Counted from the first letter of the stretch, positions 1-9,257 are shown. The stretch: DNA of 64,000 nucleotides from UBA5072 sp041737175 (GCA_041737175.1 JBGSSF010000006.1:66031-130030), one strand, 5' to 3'. Translations and numbers: made by a program. The notes: a model not told the origin generated them from the letters alone.

Positions 1-589
1 CATCAAGATACCCTATGACATACCATCGGATAACAAACAGTACACCATCAATATACAGGACAATACCCTGCCTGCCACCTATGAATATTACTGCATCCCC
101 AAACTAGACCGGGAAGCTTTTTTGGTAGCACATATCACAGGCTGGGAGAATTTCAACCTGTTATCCGGTGAAATCAACCTGTTTTTCGAAGGAACCTATG
201 TGGGGAAATCCTACCTGAACGTCCGGAACACGAATGATACCCTGGACCTGTCGCTCGGCCGCGACAAAGGCATTGTGGTCACCCGTGTCAAGATGAAAGA
301 TTTCACCGAACAAAAAACGGTCGGTAGCAATAAAAGAGAAACAAGGGCCTGGGAAATAACCATCCGGAACAACAAAAGGCAGGCTGTTGCTCTTCATCTG
401 GAAGATCAGCTGCCTGTATCGATGAATAAAGATATACAGGTTGAACCGATGGAATATACAGGGGGCAAGTACAATCAGGAGACCGGACGCATTATCTGGA
501 GATTCCGCATGGAACCTTCGGCCGAAAAGAAGATGAGGGTGTCATTTGCCGTTAAGTACCCCAAGGATCAGAGGGTATTTATCGAGTGA
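1..589 (+). CDS. DUF4139 domain protein, C-terminal fragment
   Basis: The reading frame is open from base 2, so only the C-terminal part (about 195 residues) of a longer protein lies in the window; a TTG at 122 is not a real start because the frame continues upstream of it. The segment has the features of the C-terminal beta-rich DUF4139 domain: a stretch like HITGWENFNLLSGEINLFFE, then a conserved SYLNVRNTNDTLDLSLG segment, then a W-x-I-T-I-R-N-N strand and a closing W-R-F-x-M-E-P region. Proteins with this domain (formerly called MuiA-like, mucoidy inhibitor) are usually exported and about 500-650 residues long. Molecular function is not established. The family call rests on pattern recognition of the fragment. 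Confidence 0.75.
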   Translation, partial: IKIPYDIPSDNKQYTINIQDNTLPATYEYYCIPKLDREAFLVAHITGWENFNLLSGEINLFFEGTYVGKSYLNVRNTNDTLDLSLGRDKGIVVTRVKMKDFTEQKTVGSNKRETRAWEITIRNNKRQAVALHLEDQLPVSMNKDIQVEPMEYTGGKYNQETGRIIWRFRMEPSAEKKMRVSFAVKYPKDQRVFIE

Positions 590-597
590 TTCCTGGT

Positions 598-1215
598 TTA
601 TTCAATGATTTCCATTGAATCCGCCAGGTTGGGTTTTATCTTGGGTTTATGTTCTGAACGGGGTTTCCCGATAACGACAAATGCAAGCATCCTTTCAGGA
701 GCCTTAATCTTAAGCATTTTCTCGAGTTCCTCACGCGCAAACATGGCGCCGCTAAGCCAGCAAGCTCCATAACCCATATCAACGGCAGCCAGCAGGATAT
801 TTTGTATGCTCGCGCCTGCGCTCTGAATGTCGGGATGATTTCTGATCTCATTAATGACATCATGTGAAATTTCAACAGCGCTTTCAAGAACAGTCTCGTA
901 GGGCTTGGTAACCAGAATAAGCACTACGGGAGCATCTTTAAAAAAGGTGGAGAACCAGGTGACCTGTTTCTTCACATTGCCTGCAGCAATGGATTTCGAT
1001 GAAGGCAGTTCCTCAATTTTCTGGGCAACAACATCAGCCATATTATTCAGGAGGTCATTGTTCATGATGGCGATATACCTCCAGGGCTGAAAATTATTTA
1101 CACTGGGGGCCAAACCGGCCAGCCTTACCATTTCCCTTACATCGCTCAGAGGAATTTTTTCATCACTGAAAATCCTCACGCTGGTGCGTGCTTCAATAGC
1201 TGCTTTAAGTTCCAT
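598..1215 (-). CDS. Nitroreductase family protein
   Basis: This 205-residue protein fits the FMN-dependent nitroreductase fold, whose members reduce nitroaromatics, quinones or related substrates with NAD(P)H. The N-terminus has the family opening ARTSVRIFSDEKI, followed by the APSVNNFQPWR region that contacts FMN. The segment GASIQNILLAAVDMGYGAC near residue 150 is the second family signature. The frame stays open upstream to 1341, but the ATG at 1215 is preferred because the upstream extension is not protein-like and would run into the leader of the divergent CheR gene. Substrate cannot be predicted. It converges on the DUF4139 gene with an 8-bp gap. Confidence 0.85.
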   Translation of the reverse strand: MELKAAIEARTSVRIFSDEKIPLSDVREMVRLAGLAPSVNNFQPWRYIAIMNNDLLNNMADVVAQKIEELPSSKSIAAGNVKKQVTWFSTFFKDAPVVLILVTKPYETVLESAVEISHDVINEIRNHPDIQSAGASIQNILLAAVDMGYGACWLSGAMFAREELEKMLKIKAPERMLAFVVIGKPRSEHKPKIKPNLADSMEIIE

Positions 1216-1357
1216 AGACTTAATATTTTCATCTAAAGTAAAATATTTTTCAATAAAAATGAAACCCGCGGCGGAAATATTGGTAGACAAGTATACACTT
1301 TGACAAAAAAATAGAAAACGGATTGAAATCGAAGTGTACAAATCGGGGTGTGTTGTT

Positions 1358-2197
1358 ATGATGGTGACGGACCAGGATTATCAGCTTTTTGTATTTGCCT
1401 TAAAGAATTCTTCCAAATATGACTTCAGCCAATACTCTGAAAAGTCATTGAAGCGTAGGATATTAAAGGTATTGACTGATCATTCCATGAACATCACCAG
1501 CCTGGTTTCCCGCATCAAAAATGACCCTGAATTTGTTGAAAGCATCGTAAAAGAAATCACTGTCAACACCACTGAGCTTTTCCGTGATCCCCAGGTTTGG
1601 CAGACCATACGCTTTACCATCCTTCCCCGCTTCAAGAACAATTCCGTTATCAATATCTGGCACGCAGGCTGTTCCACAGGACAGGAAGTATATTCCATGC
1701 TGATCCTTTTAAATGAGCTGGATATGCTTGACAAGGCCAAGGTGTATGCCACGGATATCAACACCGATGTTATGGATATAGCCCGGCAGGGAGAATACAA
1801 ATACCGGTTTAACCTGGCTTACCTTGATAATTTTGACAAGGTGATCAAGGAAAATCCTTACAATTACGAGGAATACAATGATGTTCCCTATGAAAAGTAT
1901 TTCAAGCTGGATAAAGCCAACGATACGATCAAAATGCTTCCTTTTCTCAGGGAGAAAGCCGTTTTCAAAAAGCATGACCTGGTTACCGAAAACAACACGC
2001 TGTATGTTAAGTTTGACCTGATCCTGTGCCGGAATGTGATCATTTATTTTAATTATAACCTGCAGTGCAGGGTATTTGACCTTTTTCATCAGAATCTTTA
2101 CGATTCCGGGTGTCTGATCATGGGAATGCATGAGACCATCCTGGGACCTCCGGCTTCCCGGTATCAAAAAAAAGGACATGCATACTTTAAAAATTGA
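1358..2197 (+). CDS. cheR: CheR-type protein-glutamate O-methyltransferase (first copy)
   Basis: This protein of about 279 residues matches CheR, which transfers methyl groups from S-adenosylmethionine to glutamates of chemoreceptors. It has the small N-terminal helical domain (KYDFSQYSEKSLKRRI), the region VNTTELFRDPQVW, the SAM-binding loop IWHAGCSTGQEVYS, and the terminal motif ILCRNVIIYFN. All expected sequence elements look intact, so I expect it to be active. The start is the ATG at 1358; an upstream GTG at 1334 adds a short extension absent from the second copy. It opens a nine-gene same-strand run. No classical MCP lies in the window, so its substrate is probably the adjacent GAF/PAS protein or another coiled-coil sensor (inference). 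Confidence 0.9.
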   Translation: MMVTDQDYQLFVFALKNSSKYDFSQYSEKSLKRRILKVLTDHSMNITSLVSRIKNDPEFVESIVKEITVNTTELFRDPQVWQTIRFTILPRFKNNSVINIWHAGCSTGQEVYSMLILLNELDMLDKAKVYATDINTDVMDIARQGEYKYRFNLAYLDNFDKVIKENPYNYEEYNDVPYEKYFKLDKANDTIKMLPFLREKAVFKKHDLVTENNTLYVKFDLILCRNVIIYFNYNLQCRVFDLFHQNLYDSGCLIMGMHETILGPPASRYQKKGHAYFKN

Positions 2198-2259
2198 GTC
2201 AGTTACGATATATTTGATTAATTTGATAACCAAAAGATTATTTTTCTAAACAAGGAAAA

Positions 2260-4428
2260 ATGGAAAAAAAAGCCCACATAGCTGCCCTGAACAATAAAAT
2301 CCTTCTGGGCCTATGGTTTGTCCTGTTTGCAATCGTGGTTCTCTTTGTTAACTGGTTATTCTCCAAACCTTTAAAGCAAGACGATGCGGTTATCAGTCAA
2401 TTGGCTGCCACCCACCGGCAGATTACACGTCTGAAAGCGCTGCATGCTGAATATATTTTGAACTTTGACAAAGGAGATTATCTTTTCATCTCGCCTGAGA
2501 ATGTTACGGAGACAGAGGCAAAATCAGTAATCAACTCCGTAAAACAGGATCTGCAATACTATGCTTCGGTCAGCTATCTCCGCAGAAAGCCTGACATGAT
2601 GAATCGCCTCGATGAATTATCCGGTTCACTTGCCGGTTTTGAAAATAATCTCAATGATTTCTTCCTGGTATACAGGGAACGGGGTAATTCAAAAAGCGGT
2701 CTCGTATCACGCTGGAGGGAGTTGAGCAACCGGATGCTGAATGTAACCAATCCGCCTTCTTCTGATGCATTGAATAAACTGAACCTGATCAGGCGGTCAG
2801 AATCCGATTACCTGTTGGCGCGTGATCCCCTGGTCCTGGAAAACATTTCCATGCTTTGCGAAGAGTTGCGCGGTGAAATTATGCCCGAAGAGGGAGGAAT
2901 TGATCTCGCCGATCTGGATGCCTACATCTCTTTGACCGGAAGTCTTCTGGCACTTGACAAACGAATAGGCAGTGCAGAGACCAATGGCATCCTTGCCAAT
3001 CTGACACGTTCCCTGAAAGAATTACCGGTCGTTTTTGAGAATACACAAAACCTGATCCGGGAATCCGGCACAAAAATCCGGTTTTGGTGGACCATTGCAC
3101 GCCTTCTCGTGCTGGTACTCATTATTGCCGGATGCATTTACTTTGTTCTCGGCATAGTCGGGAGGCAGGTTTTTCTTCCCCTGAAACGGCTTGGTGGTTT
3201 CGCACAGAAACTGGCACAAGGAGAATTGCCCGAAGAAAAAGTGATGCCCGGGAAAGTCCCCGAGATGATAGTCCTGCAGGAAAATTTGGGAAAACATGTA
3301 TTGGGACTGCACGACAAAGTAGACTTTACCCGATCGATGAACGAGAAAAGAAATGATGCCCGTCTCACCCTGGCAGGCGAAAATGATGTTCTGGGTAAGG
3401 AATTGCTTGTGCTGCAGCAACAAATACTTGAAACTGCAGAACTGCAATTGAAAAATGAGGAGGAAAACCTCAGAAGACGATACATCAATGAAGGTTTGGC
3501 CAAATTTGGTGATATCCTCAGGTCAAAAAGCAATGACATTCATGCCCTGGGCGATGCTTTCATCCGCGAGATCGTAAAATACCTGAATGCCATCCAGGGT
3601 GGATTCTTTCTGTTTGATGATACGGAGAAATCCGCTCCTGTTCTGAACCTGGTATCCGCTTTTGCTTACAACCGCAAAAAATACCTGCAGACGTCGATCG
3701 CCTATGGCGAAGGACTGGTTGGAACCTGCGCCAGGGAAAAGCAGTTTATCAATCTTACGGAAATCCCTCCGGGATACATCAGCATCACATCAGGTTTGGG
3801 AGATACCCTTCCTGATAACCTGTTGCTCATTCCGGTGCTTCAAGAAAATGAACTGATTGGCGTGCTTGAAATCGCTTCCTTGCATAAATACAAGGAACAT
3901 GAAATTGAGTTTGCCCAGGAAGTAGCACATAGTCTTGGATCAACCATTGTCAATACGCGCAACAACCAGCGTACTTCCGATCTTCTGACAAAATCACAAC
4001 AGCAGGCACTTGAAATGGCCGAGCAGGAGGAAGAGATGCGCCAGAATATGGAGGAATTAAAAGCCACCCAGGAGGAATCAAGCCGGCGTGAAGAGGAATT
4101 CAAGGGAATTGCCGATGCCATTGAAAGAGCGCTGTTCATCGTTGAATATGATCTTGACGGACGTATCAGGCATGTAAATGAACGGTTGTGCATTTTCACC
4201 GGGTACACGTATGAAGAGGTCATCGGACATACCCATCAGGAAATTTTTGAAGGCAGCCTGGCCCCTGATAAGCAGTTCTGGGAAGATGTTCAGCTCAATA
4301 CAAATTATTTATGCACCGAACAGATTAAAATCGGACAAAGCACGATCCGTTTAAAAGAACATTTCACCATTGTTCAAAACAAGGATGGTATCACTGTGAA
4401 ATACATCAATTTTGCTACAGATGACTGA
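2260..4428 (+). CDS. Membrane sensor with HAMP-like, GAF and PAS domains, no kinase
   Basis: The 722-residue protein has one transmembrane helix at about 14-34, a helical periplasmic region of about 240 residues (probably a four-helix-bundle sensor) and a second helix at about 278-299. A HAMP-like linker (300-350), coiled coil (360-415), GAF domain (425-570), a second Glu/Gln-rich coiled coil (570-615, with EEEMRQNMEELKATQEE) and a C-terminal PAS domain (615-722) follow. There is no histidine kinase, PP2C or cyclase domain. The topology recalls a chemoreceptor whose signalling hairpin has been replaced by GAF/PAS, and it sits between two CheR genes, one of which overlaps its end by 8 bp. I infer that it is a candidate methylation target of CheR/CheB. 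The GAF is clearly related to that of the 6610 gene product. Confidence 0.8.
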   Translation: MEKKAHIAALNNKILLGLWFVLFAIVVLFVNWLFSKPLKQDDAVISQLAATHRQITRLKALHAEYILNFDKGDYLFISPENVTETEAKSVINSVKQDLQYYASVSYLRRKPDMMNRLDELSGSLAGFENNLNDFFLVYRERGNSKSGLVSRWRELSNRMLNVTNPPSSDALNKLNLIRRSESDYLLARDPLVLENISMLCEELRGEIMPEEGGIDLADLDAYISLTGSLLALDKRIGSAETNGILANLTRSLKELPVVFENTQNLIRESGTKIRFWWTIARLLVLVLIIAGCIYFVLGIVGRQVFLPLKRLGGFAQKLAQGELPEEKVMPGKVPEMIVLQENLGKHVLGLHDKVDFTRSMNEKRNDARLTLAGENDVLGKELLVLQQQILETAELQLKNEEENLRRRYINEGLAKFGDILRSKSNDIHALGDAFIREIVKYLNAIQGGFFLFDDTEKSAPVLNLVSAFAYNRKKYLQTSIAYGEGLVGTCAREKQFINLTEIPPGYISITSGLGDTLPDNLLLIPVLQENELIGVLEIASLHKYKEHEIEFAQEVAHSLGSTIVNTRNNQRTSDLLTKSQQQALEMAEQEEEMRQNMEELKATQEESSRREEEFKGIADAIERALFIVEYDLDGRIRHVNERLCIFTGYTYEEVIGHTHQEIFEGSLAPDKQFWEDVQLNTNYLCTEQIKIGQSTIRLKEHFTIVQNKDGITVKYINFATDD

Positions 4429-5251
4429 ACTGGGAATAGTTGACATACGGGAGATCATCAGGACAGTCAAATCGGTTCACGACTATGATTTTTCCAATTA
4501 TGCGCTGACCTCATTAAAACAAAGGTTGGAGCGGGTGATGAACAATTACGGCATGGCTTCTGCCGATAGTCTGATTAAAAAGATCACCCATGAACCTGCT
4601 TTTTTTGATGTCTTCCTGTATGAAATATCTGTTTCTTCCACCGAGATGTTCAGGGATCCTTCGCTCTGGCGATGGCTCAGAGAGGTATACTTTCCCGAAG
4701 CCCTGGATAAAAATATCGGAAAATTCAAAATTTGGCTTCCCGACTGTGTCTCAGGAGGAGAGTTGTATTCCCTGGCCATACTGATGAGTGAAATGGGATT
4801 GACAGATAAAGTTCAGATCACGGCGACTTACATCAGCGATAAAGTGTTGGAAATTTTGAAGAATGGTTCTTACGATACGAAGAAACTCGAGGTATCCGAA
4901 GAAAACTACAAACGGGCCAACGGCGCCAGGGAATTATCAGCCTATTACAGGACTGATAAAACAGGCATAGTAAGGAATACCTCACTACTGGCAAACGTTG
5001 AATTAAGGAAACTAAATATTAACTTTGATAATGCGCCCCAAAACATGAAGCTGATCCTTTTCAGAAACCACCTGATATATTATAATCCAACGCAGCAGGA
5101 AAAAGTATTGCAGATGTTGCACAGATCTTTGTCAGTTTCGGGGCATCTCGTGCTTGGCATCCGGGAAAGGATTTCGGGAATTAGCGCGAGCCGCGAATTT
5201 GAAATTATCAATGAGACTGAGAGTGTATACCGAAAAAGAATTTTGAACTGA
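4421..5251 (+). CDS. cheR: CheR-type methyltransferase (second, partly degenerate copy)
   Basis: This protein of about 276 residues aligns end to end with the CheR at 1358: YDFSNYALTSLKQRLERV matches the N-terminal domain, VSSTEMFRDPSLW the linker, and ILFRNHLIYYN the C-terminal motif. The SAM-binding loop reads IWLPDCVSGGELYS, so the first glycine of the usual A-G-C-S-x-G motif is an aspartate and the conserved CRN motif has lost its cysteine. Cofactor binding may therefore be weakened, or the copy may have become a binding or regulatory subunit. The ATG at 4421 overlaps the preceding stop by 8 bp, which suggests translational coupling. Family membership is secure; activity is uncertain. Confidence 0.85.
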   Translation: MTELGIVDIREIIRTVKSVHDYDFSNYALTSLKQRLERVMNNYGMASADSLIKKITHEPAFFDVFLYEISVSSTEMFRDPSLWRWLREVYFPEALDKNIGKFKIWLPDCVSGGELYSLAILMSEMGLTDKVQITATYISDKVLEILKNGSYDTKKLEVSEENYKRANGARELSAYYRTDKTGIVRNTSLLANVELRKLNINFDNAPQNMKLILFRNHLIYYNPTQQEKVLQMLHRSLSVSGHLVLGIRERISGISASREFEIINETESVYRKRILN

Positions 5252-5255
5252 ATCC

Positions 5256-5816
5256 ATGAATTGTAAAGCAGTCATAATAGGCGGATCTGCCGGAAGCTTC
5301 CAGGTTGTCACCAAAATCCTGAATTCATTGCCCAGGACTTTTCCTGTTCCTGTGTTATTATGCCTGCACCGTCTTAAACATGTCCGTTCCGGATTTGTGG
5401 AAGCCCTTTCCCTGAAATCCAACATACCGGTGGAGGAGCCCTATGATAAGGAACTTCTTAAACCCGGCAGGGCTTATCTGGCCCCTGCCAATTACCATAT
5501 GTACGTTGAACTTGCCAATCGCATAGCGCTTTCAACCGAGGATACAGTGAATCATTCCAGGCCTTCGATCGATTTGTCGTTTGTAACTGCAGCCAATGCA
5601 TACCGGGAAAAGCTTATCGGGGTGATTCTGTCAGGTGCAAATAAAGACGGCGCCTATGGGCTTAAGAAAGTTCATGATAACGGGGGCATTGCCATTGTTC
5701 AGGATCCCAATGAATGCGAGGTGAAAACAATGACACAATCTGCCCTGCAACTTACAAAGGTGGATTTCGTATATAGCACAGACCAAATCATTAGCTACTT
5801 ACAAAAACTGAGATGA
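5256..5816 (+). CDS. cheB: Stand-alone CheB-type methylesterase domain
   Basis: The 186-residue product is just the catalytic domain of CheB, which hydrolyses glutamyl methyl esters (and deamidates glutamines) on chemoreceptors. The catalytic triad can be placed: Ser11 in IGGSAGS, His38 in LLCLHRL and Asp131 in LSGANKDGAYG. The usual N-terminal receiver domain is absent, so activation by CheA-type phosphorylation is not expected. The gene starts 4 bp after CheR and ends 4 bp before the next gene, as expected for one operon. With the CheR genes it forms a reversible methylation module with no MCP or CheA in view. Receiver-less CheB proteins are known in the family; the partner here is unknown. 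Confidence 0.88.
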   Translation: MNCKAVIIGGSAGSFQVVTKILNSLPRTFPVPVLLCLHRLKHVRSGFVEALSLKSNIPVEEPYDKELLKPGRAYLAPANYHMYVELANRIALSTEDTVNHSRPSIDLSFVTAANAYREKLIGVILSGANKDGAYGLKKVHDNGGIAIVQDPNECEVKTMTQSALQLTKVDFVYSTDQIISYLQKLR

Positions 5817-5820
5817 TCCA

Positions 5821-6606
5821 ATGACCAACCTGGGTAAATATAGAAAACTGAGCTATATAGCCATAACAGTCATGGTGGTGACCATGCTGCTCTCATTTGC
5901 AGCTCTGAGGAATTCTTTGCCCAGTGACGCAAAAAATGAAGGCTGGGTAATCCTTTTCTTCCTGCTGGCATTTTTGTCAGGGGTTTCTCTGTTTTATCTG
6001 GCCTATAAGTCCTCCGATGCATCCGAACTTGAAAACATCAAAAGGAACTCCTTTGAAGCAGGCAAGCGAGAGATTCTCCAGGAAATGGAAAAAAGAAACC
6101 AGGAAGTGCAAAAAGAAAAAATTGAAGAGGAAGATATTGACAAGTCTGCGGATAGCATTCTGGCCGGATTAAAAAACGTCAGAACAGAAACCGGTTTGTG
6201 CAATAAAGTTCTGACCAGCCTGGCCAATCAGCTTGGGTTTGTGCAGGGAATTGTTTACGTGAAGGAAACCGGCGGGGAACTTTTTAACGCTGCAGGCGAC
6301 TATGCACTCACCGGTATGAAGCCCAAATCTTTCAAGGCAGGTGAAAATCTTCCCGGACAGGTGGCAGTCCATAAAGCCCCGGTGACTGTTTACGATATAC
6401 CGGAGGAATACTTCAGCATTTCTTCAGGCCTGGGAAGCTCAAAACCCCGCTTTTTAATACTGGCGCCTGTGCTTTTCAAAGAGGAATGTGTTGCCGTGCT
6501 TGAACTGGCATCTTTTAAAAAGCCGGATGAATTAACCATCAAGGTTTTAAATAAAATATCATCAGAACTGGGAATCCGATTAAACAAATTTGCTGTTGCC
6601 TCATAA
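5821..6606 (+). CDS. Membrane-anchored GAF domain protein
   Basis: The 261-residue protein begins with two transmembrane helices (about 11-29 and 43-63) forming an N-terminal hairpin, followed by a charged coiled coil (about 70-110) and one GAF domain to the C-terminus. The GAF shares the element EEYFSISSGLGSSKPR with the GAF domains of the 2260 and 6610 products, which have YISITSGLGD and YVTISSGILGDQKPR at the same place, so the three are probably duplicated. No output domain is present, so it is likely an accessory sensor or scaffold that dimerises with a partner GAF protein (inference). It lies 4 bp after CheB and 3 bp before the phosphatase gene. Confidence 0.75.
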   Translation: MTNLGKYRKLSYIAITVMVVTMLLSFAALRNSLPSDAKNEGWVILFFLLAFLSGVSLFYLAYKSSDASELENIKRNSFEAGKREILQEMEKRNQEVQKEKIEEEDIDKSADSILAGLKNVRTETGLCNKVLTSLANQLGFVQGIVYVKETGGELFNAAGDYALTGMKPKSFKAGENLPGQVAVHKAPVTVYDIPEEYFSISSGLGSSKPRFLILAPVLFKEECVAVLELASFKKPDELTIKVLNKISSELGIRLNKFAVAS

Positions 6607-6609
6607 TCC

Positions 6610-9231
6610 ATGAACGAAGAAAAGAAATACAACATCCTTCAGGATGTCATTAAGACAGAGACGTTCATAACGGCCCTGGTGACAGGTTTGGTATTCATGC
6701 TGGCTGCCTGGATCATTGAGTTTTTACGCAACCATGTAATGATCACCCTCGCCGGCATAGGTGAAATACACCGTATGAGTCCCCTGCTCTATGTATTTGA
6801 TCTTCTTCCCCTCTTCTTCATTCTTGCAGTATTCCTGCTTGACCGGCGCCGGGTAAAAGACAAGATCGCATTCACATCCCGGTTGAATGAAGGTGAATCG
6901 CGCATGAATGCCATGGCCGATTTTGCAAAACAAATCGGGGAAGGCAATTATCATTCTCAACTGACGATTTCCACGGATCAGGATATGCTTGCCCAGTCAC
7001 TCCAGCTCATGCGGGACAACCTGCTGCAGAATTTCAGGAAAGAAACAGCGCAAAACTGGATTGCCGAAGGAAAGGAAACCATCTCGGATATCCTGCGCCA
7101 GCATAACAAAATAGAGGAATTGTCGGTTAAGGTGATACAAACCCTGGTTACTTATACCCGACTGATCCAGGGGGCCCTGTATATTTACGATGAAGAAAAG
7201 AAAATCCTGGCTACGGCAGCAACTTACGCCTATAACCGCCGGAAATACGACACTGCGGAATACAAGCTCGGGTATGGCCTTATCGGGCAATGTGCCTATG
7301 AGATGGATTATATATACCGGACAGAAATTCCGGATGATTATGTTACCATTTCCTCCGGTATCCTGGGCGATCAGAAACCCCGGAGCCTGCTGTTGATCCC
7401 GCTCATTACCGATGAGAAATTACAGGGTGTTATGGAATTTGCCTCCCTGGAAAACCAGATCCCCGCCCTCACCATCGAACTGATAAAAGAACTGGGCGAG
7501 ATCATTGCAAGGACATTCTTCAACCTGAAGAACAACCAGCGAACAGAAAAATTACTTCACGAATCCCAGCTGATGACGCTTGAATTGCAGGAGAATGAGG
7601 AAGAGCTGCGTCAGAATGCTGAAGAAATGAGGGCAACCCAGGAGGAGCTTAAAAAATCAAATGAGCACCTTGAAAAGCAGATCCAGGAAGTTGAGAATGC
7701 GCAGAAAAGACAATACTCCCTGCTGGAAAATGCATCAGAGATCATTGCCATTTATGATGAAAACATGGTGATGAAATACGAAAGTCCTTCGGTCATCAAA
7801 ATTCTGGGTTTCACACCCGAAGAAATGATGAGCGGAAAGGACATCGACCGGCTCACCCGCAAAGGCGAAACCGGTATGCGGAACATGTTCAAGCAGTTGC
7901 TGGCCAATCCTTCTGAACCGGTCACCATTCAGTATACTTACATGAAAAAGAACGGGCAGAAGATTTTCCTGGAAGCTACCGGCCGGAACCTGCTCAGCGA
8001 TGCCGCTATTGAAGGCATCATCATCAATTCGACCGATATTACCGAGCGCAAGCGTGCCGAGCGTGAAGAAAGGCTTAAGAGCAAAATGCAGGCTCTTTCT
8101 GAAAACTCTCTTGACCTGATTATCAGGTTAAGCACCGTGGGCCAGTTTTTCTATGCGAATCCCATGGTCCGCAACTTCATGGACATTGACCCCAAAGATC
8201 TTATCAATAAAACGCTCAGTGAGATATCCGTTTCCGAAGTCCTGCACAGCTACTTCAAACAGACCATTGATACCATTAAAGCATACCCGAATAAGACATC
8301 CGCTGAGATCACCGTGCCTGCCAAAATTGACGGAGTACAGACTGACAGGATCATGAGTTTCGCAGCCATCCCCGAATTCAATGAAAATGAGCTGGAAACC
8401 ATTCTGTTTGTCGGACATGATATAACGGAAGCCAAGCAAATTGAACTCGAAATTCAGGATAAGAACCGGAAGATCGAAGATTCGATCAATTATGCACAGC
8501 GTATTCAGAGTTCCATCCTGCCTGATATCCGTGCCGTCCGTGAATACCTGCCCAAATCGTTCATTTACTATAAACCCAGGGATGTGGTCAGCGGTGACTT
8601 CCCCTGGTTCTTTACCCGTGGTCATGATATTTATATTGCGGTTGTGGACTGCACAGGACACGGCGTGCCCGGCGCGCTGCTCTCTTTTGTGGGTTATTTC
8701 CTCCTGAACAATATCGTTGACCGTGACCGAAAGATGTCGGCTGCTGAAGTCTGCGATCTGCTGCACTTTGGCGTCAGAAAAACCCTGAAGCAGGACAGCG
8801 AGGAAGCTGAAGCCCGCGACGGTATGGATATTGCCTTCTGCAAAGTAAACCATGTTGAAAAGGAAATTCAGTATGCCGGCGCACACAGGCCGCTTTACCT
8901 GCTGCGGGGTGAGGAGCTGATTGAATATAAAGGCGACAGGAAGGCCATCGGAGGCATCCCTCACCGTAAGAAAGAGGAAGAGAATTTCACCAATTATGCC
9001 ATAAAATACAAACGGGGCGATAAATTCTTCTTTTTCTCCGACGGACTGCCCGACCAGCTGGGTGGGCCCGAAGATAAAAAGTATTCGCCCAAACGCATAC
9101 GTGACCTGATCCTGGAAAACAAGAACCTTCCCATTGAGAAGTACAGCAACCTGTTTGCAGAAGACTTTGAACTATGGAAAGGAGAAGGAAAACAAATAGA
9201 TGATGTTTTATTGATCGGAATTGAATTTTAG
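6610..9231 (+). CDS. Membrane GAF/PAS/PAS sensor with PP2C (SpoIIE-type) phosphatase, SiaA-like
   Basis: The 873-residue protein has two transmembrane helices (about 19-39 and 59-78), a HAMP-like linker, a GAF domain (about 155-310), a Glu-rich coiled coil (320-365), two PAS domains (about 368-490 and 495-615), the linker NYAQRIQSSILP typical of SpoIIE-like phosphatases, and a PP2C domain to the end. Metal-binding acidic residues are visible: Asp663 in VSGDFPW, Asp680 in VVDCTGHG, Asp811 in FSDGLPDQ and Asp864/865 near the C-terminus. In Pseudomonas the SiaA PP2C phosphatase dephosphorylates SiaC against the kinase SiaB, and homologues of both follow directly here. I infer this is the phosphatase of that switch, with GAF and PAS domains as ligand or redox inputs. 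Confidence 0.88.
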   Translation: MNEEKKYNILQDVIKTETFITALVTGLVFMLAAWIIEFLRNHVMITLAGIGEIHRMSPLLYVFDLLPLFFILAVFLLDRRRVKDKIAFTSRLNEGESRMNAMADFAKQIGEGNYHSQLTISTDQDMLAQSLQLMRDNLLQNFRKETAQNWIAEGKETISDILRQHNKIEELSVKVIQTLVTYTRLIQGALYIYDEEKKILATAATYAYNRRKYDTAEYKLGYGLIGQCAYEMDYIYRTEIPDDYVTISSGILGDQKPRSLLLIPLITDEKLQGVMEFASLENQIPALTIELIKELGEIIARTFFNLKNNQRTEKLLHESQLMTLELQENEEELRQNAEEMRATQEELKKSNEHLEKQIQEVENAQKRQYSLLENASEIIAIYDENMVMKYESPSVIKILGFTPEEMMSGKDIDRLTRKGETGMRNMFKQLLANPSEPVTIQYTYMKKNGQKIFLEATGRNLLSDAAIEGIIINSTDITERKRAEREERLKSKMQALSENSLDLIIRLSTVGQFFYANPMVRNFMDIDPKDLINKTLSEISVSEVLHSYFKQTIDTIKAYPNKTSAEITVPAKIDGVQTDRIMSFAAIPEFNENELETILFVGHDITEAKQIELEIQDKNRKIEDSINYAQRIQSSILPDIRAVREYLPKSFIYYKPRDVVSGDFPWFFTRGHDIYIAVVDCTGHGVPGALLSFVGYFLLNNIVDRDRKMSAAEVCDLLHFGVRKTLKQDSEEAEARDGMDIAFCKVNHVEKEIQYAGAHRPLYLLRGEELIEYKGDRKAIGGIPHRKKEEENFTNYAIKYKRGDKFFFFSDGLPDQLGGPEDKKYSPKRIRDLILENKNLPIEKYSNLFAEDFELWKGEGKQIDDVLLIGIEF

Positions 9232-9239
9232 TAATATTG
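9211..9239 (+). promoter_or_regulatory. Candidate internal promoter ahead of the SiaB-like gene
   Basis: A TTG at 9211-9213 is followed after 18 bp by TAATATTG at 9232-9239, one mismatch from the Bacteroidetes -7 consensus TAnnTTTG. The SiaB-like ATG lies 19 bp downstream. It would let the kinase, phosphoprotein and transporter genes be expressed apart from the upstream sensors. It overlaps the end of the phosphatase gene. Sequence match only. Confidence 0.3.
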
Positions 9240-9257
9240 TAATTAAATAAACAATCT

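Noticed and set aside
1216..1341. N-terminal extension of the nitroreductase to 1341
   Set aside because: The extension is not protein-like and overlaps the leader of the divergent CheR gene; the ATG at 1215 begins with the conserved nitroreductase start.
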